DNA from: Gammaproteobacteria bacterium Ga0077536
GTDB lineage: Bacteria; Pseudomonadota; Gammaproteobacteria; Ga0077536
NCBI GenBank assembly: GCA_001464935.1
Contig: LNEL01000013.1
Span: forward strand, 1 to 36,909
Direction of reading: 5' to 3'
Length of the DNA stretch: 36,909 bases
Position numbers and translations under genes: made by a program. Every line of letters starts with the position of its first letter. Within the stretch, counting starts at the first letter, position 1. Positions 26,637 to 35,374 of the stretch are shown piece after piece. Below the pieces are notes generated by a model, which was not told the origin of the DNA, did no database searches, and saw only the letters and a list, made by a program, of their open reading frames with translations.

Positions 26637-27170
26637 ATGGCGCAGATGACCACCAGTGTCGAATACGGCATCCACTGCCTGCTGTGGCTCGTCGTCGCGG
26701 ACGACACGCCGCTGAGCAGCCGCGACCTCGCTGAGCTGCAGGGGATATCACCGAGTTTCCTCGCCAAGATTTTTCCGAAGCTCGAGAAGGCCGGCATCGT
26801 GCACGCCACCGGCGGCGTGCGCGGCGGTTACCGCCTGGCCAGGGCGCCCGAGAAGATCAGCTTCCTCGAGATCGTCGATGCGATCGAAGGCCGCAAGCCG
26901 CTGTTCGATTGTCAGGAAATTCGCGGCCGCTGCGCCGTGTTCGGCGGCAAGCCGCCGGCCTGGGCCACGGGCGGCGTGTGTTCGATCCACGCCGTGATGC
27001 TGCGCGCCGAGAAGTCGATGCGCGACACGCTGGCGGCGGAAACCCTGGCGGGTGTCGCGAAGTCGGTCGGGCGCAAGGCGCCCGCAGCCTTTCCCCACGA
27101 CATTCGCGCATGGCTCGAGGCACGGGTCAGCAAGCGCGGCGCCGCGCGCAAACGCGCAGCGCCGTCCTGA
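26637..27170 (+). CDS. Rrf2-family transcriptional regulator with three cysteines
   Basis: A 177-residue Rrf2 winged-helix protein: SVEYGIHCLLWL, the helix-turn-helix SSRDLAELQGISPSFLAKIFPKLEKAGIVHAT, the wing GGVRGGYRLAR and KISFLEIVDAIEG. Cys92, Cys99 and Cys115 lie where IscR and NsrR bind Fe-S clusters, but with spacing C-x6-C-x15-C instead of the usual short intervals, so cluster binding is plausible but not certain. The tail is basic (SKRGAARKRAA). It is followed by an NDH-2-like flavoprotein, its likely target. Confidence 0.9.
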   Translation: MAQMTTSVEYGIHCLLWLVVADDTPLSSRDLAELQGISPSFLAKIFPKLEKAGIVHATGGVRGGYRLARAPEKISFLEIVDAIEGRKPLFDCQEIRGRCAVFGGKPPAWATGGVCSIHAVMLRAEKSMRDTLAAETLAGVAKSVGRKAPAAFPHDIRAWLEARVSKRGAARKRAAPS

Positions 27171-27291
27171 TCGAATGACGAGCGTCGCGGGACCCCGCGT
27201 CGCTTCGCCGAGTTTGTCTTCACCCGTCGGCATGGGGGGCTCGCACCCGCGGCGCGCCCGATCATGTCCGACCTGACGAAAAGGAATGAAC

Positions 27292-28500
27292 ATGACCCAA
27301 CAGATACTGATTGCCGGTTCCGGATTCGCCGGTACCTGGGCTGCCCTGGCGGCCGCCCGTGCGGTCGCGCTGGCCAACCGCGAAAGTGAAGTGGGCATCA
27401 CCGTGATCTCGCCGGCACCCGAGATGCACATTCGCCCGCGACTGTATGAGACTGCCTTCGACGACATGGCGCCCGATGTCGGCGCGCTGTTCACCGCGGT
27501 CGGCGTTGCGCACCTGGCCGGCAAGGTCGATGCCATCGATGCCGCGCGGCGCAGCGTGACGGTCAAGGCCAACGACGGCAACGTGCACACGCTGACTTAC
27601 GATCGTCTCGTGCTCGCCGCTGGCAGCCGGCTGTTTATGCCGCCGGTCCCGGGCCTCGCCGAACACGCTTTCAATGTTGATCAGTTGGCGACGGCGCGCG
27701 CGCTGCATGCGCATATGACAGGGCTCGCCGGCCGGCCCGCAAGCGCCGCGCGCAATACGGTGGTCGTGGCCGGTGGCGGCTTCACGGGCATCGAAACCGC
27801 GTGCGAGATGCCGCAACGCCTGCGCGATATCCTGGGCGCCGAGGCGAAAGTACGGGTGGTGCTGCTGGAGCAGGCGGCGAATGTCGGGCCCGATCTGGGC
27901 CCGGTGCCGCGCCCTGTGATCGAAGAGGCACTCGCCGAATGCGGCGTCGAAGTGATCACCGGTGACGGCGCGGCAGCGGTCGACGCGAGTGGCGTCACCA
28001 CGGCGAGCGGCCTGCGCATCGAATCGAACACCGTGATCTGGACCGCCGGCGCGCGCGCGCACCCACTGGCCGCGCAGATTGCCGGCGAGCACGATCGTCT
28101 CGGTCGCGTGGTTGCAGACGAGTTCCTGCACGCACCGGGAGCTCCAGGCGTGTTCGTCACCGGCGATGTCGCGCATGCGGCCACCGATGACGTGGGCAAC
28201 GTCGCCGTGATGTCCTGCCAGCATGCGCTGAGCCTGGGCCGCGTCGCCGGTTACAACGCCGCCGCCGAACTGGTGGGACTGCCGCTGCATCCGTACAGCC
28301 AGCCGAAGTACGTGACCTGTCTCGACCTCGGGCCGTGGGGCGCCATCTTCACCGAAGGCTGGGACCGCCAGGTGCAACTCACGCGCGACACCGCGAAGAA
28401 CGTCAAGCGTGAGATCAATACGAAATGGATTTATCCGCCGGCGCCCGATCGCGCCGCCGCATTCGCGGTCGCGAATCCGGATTACGTGATCGTGCCCTGA
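27292..28500 (+). CDS. NDH-2-like FAD/NAD(P)-dependent oxidoreductase
   Basis: A 402-residue two-dinucleotide-fold flavoprotein: ILIAGSGFAGTWAAL (FAD site), LTYDRLVLAAGSR, VVVAGGGFTGIETACEM (NADH site), TVIWTAGARAH and GVFVTGDVAHAATDDVGNVAVMSCQHALSLGRVAGYNAAAEL. It resembles type II NADH dehydrogenases, which pass electrons from NADH to quinone without proton pumping. ATG 27292 is chosen over 27286 because AAGGA sits directly against the latter and 6 bases before the former. It is downstream of the Rrf2 gene (about 120 bases, with a CGCGGG-AC-CCCGCG hairpin between). Its 3' end overlaps the convergent gene by 19 bases. Confidence 0.85.
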   Translation: MTQQILIAGSGFAGTWAALAAARAVALANRESEVGITVISPAPEMHIRPRLYETAFDDMAPDVGALFTAVGVAHLAGKVDAIDAARRSVTVKANDGNVHTLTYDRLVLAAGSRLFMPPVPGLAEHAFNVDQLATARALHAHMTGLAGRPASAARNTVVVAGGGFTGIETACEMPQRLRDILGAEAKVRVVLLEQAANVGPDLGPVPRPVIEEALAECGVEVITGDGAAAVDASGVTTASGLRIESNTVIWTAGARAHPLAAQIAGEHDRLGRVVADEFLHAPGAPGVFVTGDVAHAATDDVGNVAVMSCQHALSLGRVAGYNAAAELVGLPLHPYSQPKYVTCLDLGPWGAIFTEGWDRQVQLTRDTAKNVKREINTKWIYPPAPDRAAAFAVANPDYVIVP

Positions 28501-29432
28501 TCGGGGCGACGCGCCGGCGCCGGGGTGAGGCCCGCTCGGCGATGGCGGGCCAGTAGCGGCAGTGCGCAGGCGAGCAGGGCGAGTGACGTTGGTACCGGCA
28601 CGGCAGTGATATCGGTGGGAAAGAACACCCTCGCGCCGCTCGCACCGGTACTGTCCAGCCAGAATGTCAGCGGCGCGTTGGAGACGCGATCGGTGGGTAC
28701 CGTCAGCAGGGCGAAATAGACCAGGCCCGGTTCGAAATTCGCGAGCGGCTGCTTGAAGAACAGCGTCGGCCCCAGGTAGAGCGACAGCCAGTCGCCGTCA
28801 CCCGCGGCAGTCACGGCGAACGGAATGCCCAGCGTGCCCGACAGCGGCGCCGCAGGCTGAAAGATGACATAGGCGGGCGATGCCTCGTTGAGGCTGAGAC
28901 CGCCACCGGTGTCGACGCTGCCGCGAACGCCCGTGTAACTGATGCCGCAGTTGGTGGATGTATCGCAGGTTGCCGGTGTCGCGTCCTTGGTGAGGGCGTA
29001 ACTCGCGTCCCGGAAGAGGTCCCCGAGCCAGTCCGTCAGGTCACCGCTGGACACATCCTCATTGTCCAGCATGCCGCCCGTGCCGGGGCCGTCTGGCGTG
29101 TTGGCGATCTCGTAGGTCTTCTCGACCGAGCAGGTCTGGCCTGGAAAGTTGAACACGGTGCCGCCGGCCTGCAGGCTCAGCACATAACTGTAGTTGTCGT
29201 CGACGGCGATGCGGGGCAGCCCGGTCGGCAGGCTGACATTGGCCTCGGTCGACCCGAGCGCCAGCGGGCCCATGCTGTAGCCGGGCAGCAGCGCATTGCG
29301 GGTGGCGGTACAGACGTCGATCGCGGTGAGAATGCGGCTGTTCGCGGCGGCGAGCGTTGGCAGCAGCGTCGCCACCATCACCAGCAGGATCGGCCACCAA
29401 CGGCTACCCGGTCGGCATAGAGGGCTGGTCAC
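28482..29432 (-). CDS. Exported protein with PEP-CTERM-like (VPVP) C-terminal anchor
   Basis: A 316-residue protein from GTG 29432, with GGGGAG 6 bases upstream. The N-terminus has an Arg-containing start, a hydrophobic run (WWPILLVMVATLLPTLA) and a cleavage site near AAANS. The C-terminus, AVPVPTSLALLACALPLLAR followed by HRRAG, has the PEP-CTERM layout: a VPxP motif, a transmembrane helix and a basic cluster, with VPVP replacing VPEP. About 15 further residues follow the basic cluster, which is long for the class. The mature part is beta-rich with paired cysteines. It is probably a surface or matrix protein handled by an exosortase encoded elsewhere. Confidence 0.7.
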   Translation of the reverse strand: MTSPLCRPGSRWWPILLVMVATLLPTLAAANSRILTAIDVCTATRNALLPGYSMGPLALGSTEANVSLPTGLPRIAVDDNYSYVLSLQAGGTVFNFPGQTCSVEKTYEIANTPDGPGTGGMLDNEDVSSGDLTDWLGDLFRDASYALTKDATPATCDTSTNCGISYTGVRGSVDTGGGLSLNEASPAYVIFQPAAPLSGTLGIPFAVTAAGDGDWLSLYLGPTLFFKQPLANFEPGLVYFALLTVPTDRVSNAPLTFWLDSTGASGARVFFPTDITAVPVPTSLALLACALPLLARHRRAGLTPAPARRPDQGTIT

Positions 29433-29464
29433 GGCGTTCTCCCCTGGATCAAGTCGTTTCACGT

Positions 29465-30607
29465 TTACAGCCCCATCTGACGAACGGCGAGATCGCGCAT
29501 GATCTCCGCCGAGCCGCCGCCGATCGCCATCACTTTCGTTTCGCGATAGAGGCGCTCGACCGGATTGCCGCGCAGATAGCCCGCGCCGCCGAAGATCTGC
29601 ATCGCCTCGTTGGCGCAGAATTCGAGCGCGGTGGAGCAGAAGAATTTCGCCTTGCTGATCTCGGCGACGGGCATCTCGCCTTCGTTGATGCACCAGCAGA
29701 TCTGGTTGATCAATGCTTCCATCGCGTCGATACGCGAGGACATGTCGGCTATCTTGTGGCGGATCACCTGGTGTCTGATCAGCGGCTTGCCAAAGGTCGT
29801 CCGCTGCTGGGCGTAGGCAATGCTTTCGTCCAGGCAGCGGCGTGCCATGCCGAGCATCTGCGCGCTCATGAAGAGCCGTTCGTAGTTGAAGTTGTTCATC
29901 ACGGCGAGGAAGCCACGGTGTTCCTCGCCCATCAGGCGCGTCGCCGGCACGCGGCATGCGTCGAAGTACAGCGTTGCGGTGTCCGAGCACCACCAGCCCA
30001 TCTTGCGTTCAATCGCGCTCCGCGTGAAACCGGGCGTGTCCGCATCGACGAAGAACAGTGAAATGCCGCCGAGGCCCTCGCCACCGGTGCGCGCCGCGAT
30101 CACGAAGTGGCTCGCCAGCATGCCGCCGGTGATGAAGGTCTTCGACCCGTTGATCACATAGTGATCGCCGTCGCGCCGCGCGCGCGTCTGCAGATTCGCG
30201 ACATCTGAGCCGCCGGATGGCTCGGTGATGCCGAGCGCGCCGCCCTTGCGGCCGGACAGGATGTCGGGCAGGGCGCGAGTTTTCATCTCTTCCGAGCCCA
30301 GCGCATCGACCAGGCCGACCATGATGCCGCGCGCGCCGATGCCGGAGATCACACCGCCCGGCGCCCACTGGCCGAGGATTTCGGCCGTGGCCGCGCGCAT
30401 GAAGGCGTCATCGAAGCCCACCCCACCATAGGTCTCGGCAATGCCAAAACCGAACAGGCCCAATGCGCAGGCCTTTTCGTGCAACGCCCACGGGAAGCTG
30501 CCGGCTTCGTCCCAGGCGTCGGCATGGGGTTCGATTTCGGCTTTGACGAAACGGGTGACCATGTCCCGGAAGGCGCGCCGTTCTGCGTTGTCGAAAGGGT
30601 TTCTCAC
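29465..30607 (-). CDS. Acyl-CoA dehydrogenase
   Basis: A 380-residue FAD enzyme introducing a C2-C3 double bond into acyl-CoA. LGITEPSGGSDVANLQTRA (125-143) and FITGGMLASHFVIAART are the flavin and substrate segments; QRTTFGKPLIRHQVIRHKIADM and IFGGAGYLRGNPVERLYRETKVMAIGGGSAEIMRD complete the fold. The MCAD catalytic position reads IGGGS, not YEGTS; the base is instead Glu243 in NYERLF, as in LCAD and isovaleryl-CoA dehydrogenase. GTG start with AGGGA 6 bases upstream. It is on the same strand as, and 22 bases after, the GGDEF-EAL gene. Confidence 0.95.
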   Translation of the reverse strand: MRNPFDNAERRAFRDMVTRFVKAEIEPHADAWDEAGSFPWALHEKACALGLFGFGIAETYGGVGFDDAFMRAATAEILGQWAPGGVISGIGARGIMVGLVDALGSEEMKTRALPDILSGRKGGALGITEPSGGSDVANLQTRARRDGDHYVINGSKTFITGGMLASHFVIAARTGGEGLGGISLFFVDADTPGFTRSAIERKMGWWCSDTATLYFDACRVPATRLMGEEHRGFLAVMNNFNYERLFMSAQMLGMARRCLDESIAYAQQRTTFGKPLIRHQVIRHKIADMSSRIDAMEALINQICWCINEGEMPVAEISKAKFFCSTALEFCANEAMQIFGGAGYLRGNPVERLYRETKVMAIGGGSAEIMRDLAVRQMGL

Positions 30608-30629
30608 GTCAGTTCCCTGTTTTCAGTGT

Positions 30630-33389
30630 TCAATAACCACGTTCATCAACTTCCAATGGCGCCGCGTAGCCCGCGAGCCAGTGGTCGATGTCCGTCCCGG
30701 GCATCGGCCGCGCGAGGCAGTAGCCCTGGGCCTGATCGCAGCCCATCTCGCGCAGCAGCGCCAGGGTCGCGAGGTCCTCCACGCCTTCGGCGACGACCTG
30801 CAGGCCAAGGTTGTGCGCGAGATTGATCGTCGAGCGCACGATGATGGCGTCGTGTTCGTCGTCGCGCATGTCGCGCACGAAGGTGCGGTCGATCTTCAGG
30901 GCACGAATCGGCAGGCGCCGCAGATACGCGAGCGACGAATACCCGGTGCCATAGTCGTCGATCGACAGCGCCACCCCCTGGCTCGCAATGGCCTCGAGCA
31001 GCAGCCTCGCGCCCTCGGGATCGTGCATCAGCGTCGTCTCGGTGATTTCGAGTTCAAGGCTGCCGGGCGGCAGTGCGTGACGGGCAATCAGGTCGCGTAG
31101 CGAGTTCATGCAGCGATCGTCAACGAGATTGCGCGCGGACAGATTGACCGACACCACCAGATCGCGCCTGGCCTGCTGCCAGGCCAGCTGGGCGGCGACT
31201 GCGAGCTCCATGACGAGCGCGGTGAGGCCATGGATCGCGTCGCTCATTTCCAGCAGCGGCATGAAATCGCCAGGCATCAGGAAGCCCAGCCGCGGATGCT
31301 GCCAGCGCACCAGCGCTTCGAAACCGACGACGCGCATCTCCCGCAGATCGACCCGGGGCTGGAAATGCAGCAACAGCTGCTGTTCGCGCAGGGCCTGACC
31401 GAACTCCGTGATCATTGCCAGCCGTTCCGGCGTGTGGCGATCGAACTGGCGGTCGTAGACCAGCGCGCCGGCACCCGACTGCTTGGCGGCGTACATCGCG
31501 ACATCCGCCGAGCGCAGCAGCGCGTGGCTGTCGTCGCCGTCCTGCGGATACAGCGCGATACCGATGCTGCCGCCGATCTCGAGCTGCATGCCGTCGATCG
31601 CGAACGGGCGTCGCAGTGCATCGAGCAGCTCGAACGCGAGCGCCTGCGCGGCGCCGCCGTCTTCGAGACCGGGGATCAGCAGCGTGAACTCGTCGCCACC
31701 GAGACGGCACAGCAGCCCTTCGCGCGGATCAAGCGCGGCGTACAGGCGCGGCCCGATTTCGCGCAGCAGGCGGTCGCCGATGCCATGACCGAGCGTGTCG
31801 TTGATTTCCTTGAAGCGATCGAGATCGAGCAGCATCAGTGCGCCACGGGTGGTCGCGCGGTCGGCGAACGCCTGGTGCAGCACGAGGCGGTTCGGCAGAT
31901 CTGTCAGGCCGTCGTGCAGCGCGCGAAACTCGAGCTGCTTGCGATGACGGGCATTGGTCAGGGCGAGGGAGACGGTGGCGCCGATCGTCGAAAAGTCTTC
32001 GAGACGCTGTCGGCTGCCGGTGATCGGCGTGCGATAGTCGAGCGCGAGGCAGCCTATCGTTTCGCCGTCGTAGGTCAGCGGTATCGCGACAGAGCTGTGG
32101 CAGTTGTCGAGGCGCGCAATGGCCTGCAGCTCGGGCGAGATGCGGGGGTCATGGCAGTAGTCCTCGGCGAACACGACCGCGCCGCGCGCGACGGCCAGTC
32201 CGCTGAGGCTGTTCTCGAGCGGCAGCGTGCCCGGATGCTCGCGCAGCATGCCCTGCTGCAAATCCATCTGGGCCATCACCCGCAGGACACCGGCCTCGCG
32301 ATCGAGCCGCATGAAGATTCCGACCGGTGCGTCGGCGAGACTCGTCACCGTGATCAGCGTCTCGCGCGCGATCTGCTGCTCGTCGGTGCAGTCGTTGAGC
32401 CGACGCGACAGCAGGTGGATGGCCCGCAGCGTCGCATAGCTCGCTTCGAGCTGTTGGGCCGAGTCCCGCAGCGCCTGCTCGTTCTCCTTGCGCGAGCTGA
32501 TGTCGCGCACCGCGGCGACGTAATGCCGGACCCCGTCGATCGGGATCGGCGTGACCATGACTTCCGCATCGAACTCGGTGCCGTCGAAGCGGCGGTGGCG
32601 CCATTCGAAGCTGTGGTAGCCCCGGTTCGCCAGCACCAGGATCTCGCGCGTCATCTCCGTCGACGTGCGGCCGCAGGGCTGGCATGCCGGTGAGAGATCG
32701 AACGGGAACTTGCCGAGGATTTCCGTCCGCGAACAGCGGAACATCCGCAGCAGGGATTCGCTGCAGTCGACGAACCCCTTGTCGCGCAGAATGGCGATGC
32801 CGTCGCCGCCGTGTTCGAACACGGCGCGATATCGTTGCTCGCTCAGGCGCAGCGCCTGTTCCTGCCGCCGGCGTTCGAGTTCGGACGCGGCACGCACCGC
32901 GAAGAGGCCGAGCAGCCGCACGGCCAGCGCCAGGTCGGGCAGCGGCGCGACATGCAGCACCGCGAGGACACCGATCCTCGTGCCGTCACTCGCGGTCAGC
33001 GGCACACCGATATAGCTGTCGATGTCCCATTCCCGCAGCAGCGGGTCGGTTGGAAACCGGGCCTGGACACCGCTCGCGAAACAGCGTGGTCCCTCCTGCA
33101 GCACGACCTGGCTGGGGCTGCCCTCGAGGGCGATGTCGAAGTCCCGCTGCTTGTGCCCGTCGACATTGACCGCACAGGTGCGCAGCGTCGGCGCCCGATC
33201 CGCGAGAGACTCGCCGATGATGCAGAAAGTGGCGCCGACAGCAGCGCCGAGGCGTTCGGTCAGGAGGTCGAACAGCTCGTCGCCGCCGGCGATCGCAATC
33301 GCCTCGAGTTCGCGGACGAGCAGGTTCCGGGCCTGCTGGGCGGAGCGGGCAGCGGGACGGCGGGCTTTGGGTTCAGCGGATTGCGCCAT
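30630..33389 (-). CDS. GAF-PAS-GAF-GGDEF-EAL cyclic-di-GMP turnover protein
   Basis: A 919-residue cytoplasmic sensor enzyme with no membrane segments. Domains in order: GAF (about 35-172), PAS (183-300, with the CQPCG pair at 236-240 and the PAC-like FEWRHRRFDGTEFDAEVMVTPI), a second GAF (325-480), GGDEF (488-648, intact GGDEF at 564-568) and EAL (660-905, EAL at 691-693, with DDYGTGYSSLAYL and LKIDRTFV metal and loop-6 motifs). Both catalytic sites look intact, so it could make and degrade c-di-GMP. The RxxD inhibitory site before GGDEF is missing (DPREGLLCRL). The PAS-GAF inputs suggest redox or small-ligand sensing. Confidence 0.95.
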   Translation of the reverse strand: MAQSAEPKARRPAARSAQQARNLLVRELEAIAIAGGDELFDLLTERLGAAVGATFCIIGESLADRAPTLRTCAVNVDGHKQRDFDIALEGSPSQVVLQEGPRCFASGVQARFPTDPLLREWDIDSYIGVPLTASDGTRIGVLAVLHVAPLPDLALAVRLLGLFAVRAASELERRRQEQALRLSEQRYRAVFEHGGDGIAILRDKGFVDCSESLLRMFRCSRTEILGKFPFDLSPACQPCGRTSTEMTREILVLANRGYHSFEWRHRRFDGTEFDAEVMVTPIPIDGVRHYVAAVRDISSRKENEQALRDSAQQLEASYATLRAIHLLSRRLNDCTDEQQIARETLITVTSLADAPVGIFMRLDREAGVLRVMAQMDLQQGMLREHPGTLPLENSLSGLAVARGAVVFAEDYCHDPRISPELQAIARLDNCHSSVAIPLTYDGETIGCLALDYRTPITGSRQRLEDFSTIGATVSLALTNARHRKQLEFRALHDGLTDLPNRLVLHQAFADRATTRGALMLLDLDRFKEINDTLGHGIGDRLLREIGPRLYAALDPREGLLCRLGGDEFTLLIPGLEDGGAAQALAFELLDALRRPFAIDGMQLEIGGSIGIALYPQDGDDSHALLRSADVAMYAAKQSGAGALVYDRQFDRHTPERLAMITEFGQALREQQLLLHFQPRVDLREMRVVGFEALVRWQHPRLGFLMPGDFMPLLEMSDAIHGLTALVMELAVAAQLAWQQARRDLVVSVNLSARNLVDDRCMNSLRDLIARHALPPGSLELEITETTLMHDPEGARLLLEAIASQGVALSIDDYGTGYSSLAYLRRLPIRALKIDRTFVRDMRDDEHDAIIVRSTINLAHNLGLQVVAEGVEDLATLALLREMGCDQAQGYCLARPMPGTDIDHWLAGYAAPLEVDERGY

Positions 33390-33810
33390 CCGGACAGCCT
33401 CTTCTCGATGCCGGAACAGGGGATGCCCGGCGGCCCCAAGTGTGGTTCGGCTTCGATTGTGCCCGCCTTGGGCCGGAATGAGGAGTCGCCGGGGCGGCAG
33501 GGCGCGATACTGACGGTGCGCCGCCGGGGGGACGCGGCGGCGTTCGGATCTGCGACGACGCCCCGCCGCGGGTCCGGACCCGGTTTCAGGCCGGTCCGCG
33601 GACGCGAGGTTGCCAAACCGGCGGCTTCTTTATAAGGTGCGGAATCCAGTGCGCACAGGCCATACGCCACGGTATGGCCCCGGCGCCCGATTCTTGCCAC
33701 TCCCCGTGTCCTGCCGCGCGCGCCCTTCGCTCGCCGGCGCGCGGGTGGGTGCGCTCAATCGGCCCCCGGCACGTACTGGCACGAATCGACATCATCGAAG
33801 GAGATCGCGA
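33390..33810. other. Long intergenic region upstream of pntA
   Basis: About 420 bases between divergent genes. A possible pntA promoter is TTGCCA (33610-33615) and TATAAG (33631-33636), with a short 15-base spacer. Past it, GGCCATAC-GCCACG-GTATGGCC (33658-33679) is a perfect 8-base-pair hairpin that would lie in the leader. AAGGAG (33798-33803) is the pntA ribosome binding site. Open frames across the region look like shadows. No known riboswitch is recognised. Confidence 0.45.
33658..33679 (+). promoter_or_regulatory. Hairpin in the predicted pntA leader
   Basis: Perfect inverted arms GGCCATAC and GTATGGCC with a 6-base loop, about 130 bases ahead of the pntA GTG. There is no U-run, so it is not a simple terminator. 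It could be an operator or RNA structure; the role is unknown. Confidence 0.35.
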
Positions 33811-35370
33811 GTGCGCATCGGCATCCCGAAAGAACTCCACGCTGGCGAGAAACGGGTGGCGACGACACCCGATGTCGCCGCCAGACTGATCAAACTGGGC
33901 TTCGACGTCGCCATCGAGCAGGGGGCTGGTGCCTCGGCCGATCTGGCCGACGACGTGTTCCGCGCGGCCGGCGTCGAGGTCCTGCCGGATGCGGCGAGTC
34001 TGTGGGCCCAGTCCGACATCGTGCTGAAAGTGCGCGGGCCTGCCCAACACCCGGGCGCCGACGAATTCGCGCTGATGCGCGAGGGTGGCACGCTGATCAG
34101 CTTCCTGTGGCCGGCGCAGAATCCCGCCGCGATGGAGCAGCTGGCCGCGCGCAAGGCCACGGTGCTCGCAATGGATAGCGTGCCGCGCATTTCGCGCGCG
34201 CAGAAGGCCGACGCGCTGAGCTCGATGGCGAACATCGCAGGTTACCGCGCGGTGATCGAAGCAGCGCAGAACTTTGGCCGCTTCTTCACCGGCCAGGTGA
34301 CGGCGGCGGGCAAGGTGCCTCCGGCGAAAGTGTTCGTGATTGGCGCAGGTGTCGCCGGCCTCGCTGCCATCGGGGCCGCGAATGGCCTCGGTGCAATCGT
34401 GCGCGCGACGGACACGCGGCCGGAAGTCGGCGACCAGATCAAGAGCCTCGGCGCGGAGTTCGTACCGGTCGAGTACGTCGAAGAAGGCACAGGCGTCGGC
34501 GGCTACGCCAAGGTCATGAGCGAAGGCTACCAGCGTGCGCAGCGCGAGATGATCGCCAGGCAGTGCAAGGAATGCGACGTCGTGATCACCACGGCGCTGA
34601 TCCCGGGCAAGCCGGCGCCGAAACTCATCACCGCCGAAATGGTCGCGTCGATGCAGCCCGGCAGCGTCATTGTCGATCTCGCCGCCGAACAGGGTGGCAA
34701 CTGCGAACTGACGGTGCCCGGTGAAGTCGTCGAGCGGCACGGGGTGCGCATCGTCGCCTATACCGACCTGCCGAGCCGCATGGCCCGCCAGTCGAGCCAG
34801 CTGTACGCCACGAACCTGCTGCGCCTCATCGAAGAACTGTGCCCCGGCAAGGACGGCAACATCGTCGTCAACATGGAAGACGAGATGATTCGCGGCGCCA
34901 CCGTCGTCAAGGACGGCGAGATCACCTGGCCGCCGCCGCCGCCGAAGCTGTCGGCCGCGCCGCCGGGCGGCAAGCCGGCCGCCGCCATCGCACCGCCGCC
35001 GCCGCCGAAGCCGCTGATCCCGAAGAGCGTGCAGCCGCTGGTCGTGCTCGGGGCGGGCGCGCTCGCGCTGGCCTGGCTCGGCTCGGTGGCCCCGCCGGCC
35101 TTCATGGCCCACTTCATGGTGTTCGTGCTCGCCTGCTTCGTCGGCTACATGGTGATCTGGAACGTCACCCCGGCGCTGCACACGCCGCTGATGAGCGTGA
35201 CGAATGCGATCAGCAGCATCATCGCCATCGGCGCGCTGATCCAGATCTCGGCGCCCGGGTTCCTGATGACCCTGCTCGCGGGTGTCGCCCTGATTCTGAC
35301 AACCATCAACATGGCGGGCGGCTTCGCGGTCACCCAGCGCATGCTGCGCATGTTCCGGCGCTCGGAGTAA
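33811..35370 (+). CDS. pntA: Proton-translocating NAD(P) transhydrogenase subunit alpha
   Basis: A 519-residue, E. coli-like alpha subunit (NAD domain plus membrane helices in one chain). GTG 33811 follows AAGGAG by 7 bases; the protein begins [20 protein letters not shown], the alanine-dehydrogenase/PntA N-terminus. [20 protein letters not shown] near residue 175 is the NAD-binding fold. A Pro-rich linker (about 374-402) joins it to four predicted membrane helices (407-515, e.g. [20 protein letters not shown]). With PntB it couples hydride transfer between NADH and NADP+ to proton entry. pntB starts 5 bases downstream. Confidence 0.96.
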   Translation: MRIGIPKELHAGEKRVATTPDVAARLIKLGFDVAIEQGAGASADLADDVFRAAGVEVLPDAASLWAQSDIVLKVRGPAQHPGADEFALMREGGTLISFLWPAQNPAAMEQLAARKATVLAMDSVPRISRAQKADALSSMANIAGYRAVIEAAQNFGRFFTGQVTAAGKVPPAKVFVIGAGVAGLAAIGAANGLGAIVRATDTRPEVGDQIKSLGAEFVPVEYVEEGTGVGGYAKVMSEGYQRAQREMIARQCKECDVVITTALIPGKPAPKLITAEMVASMQPGSVIVDLAAEQGGNCELTVPGEVVERHGVRIVAYTDLPSRMARQSSQLYATNLLRLIEELCPGKDGNIVVNMEDEMIRGATVVKDGEITWPPPPPKLSAAPPGGKPAAAIAPPPPPKPLIPKSVQPLVVLGAGALALAWLGSVAPPAFMAHFMVFVLACFVGYMVIWNVTPALHTPLMSVTNAISSIIAIGALIQISAPGFLMTLLAGVALILTTINMAGGFAVTQRMLRMFRRSE

Positions 35371-35374
35371 AGCC

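Noticed and set aside
33260..33700. A 146-codon minus-strand frame upstream of the GGDEF-EAL gene
   Set aside because: It is Pro/Arg-rich, overlaps the start of the GGDEF-EAL gene in another frame and has no ribosome binding site or motif.
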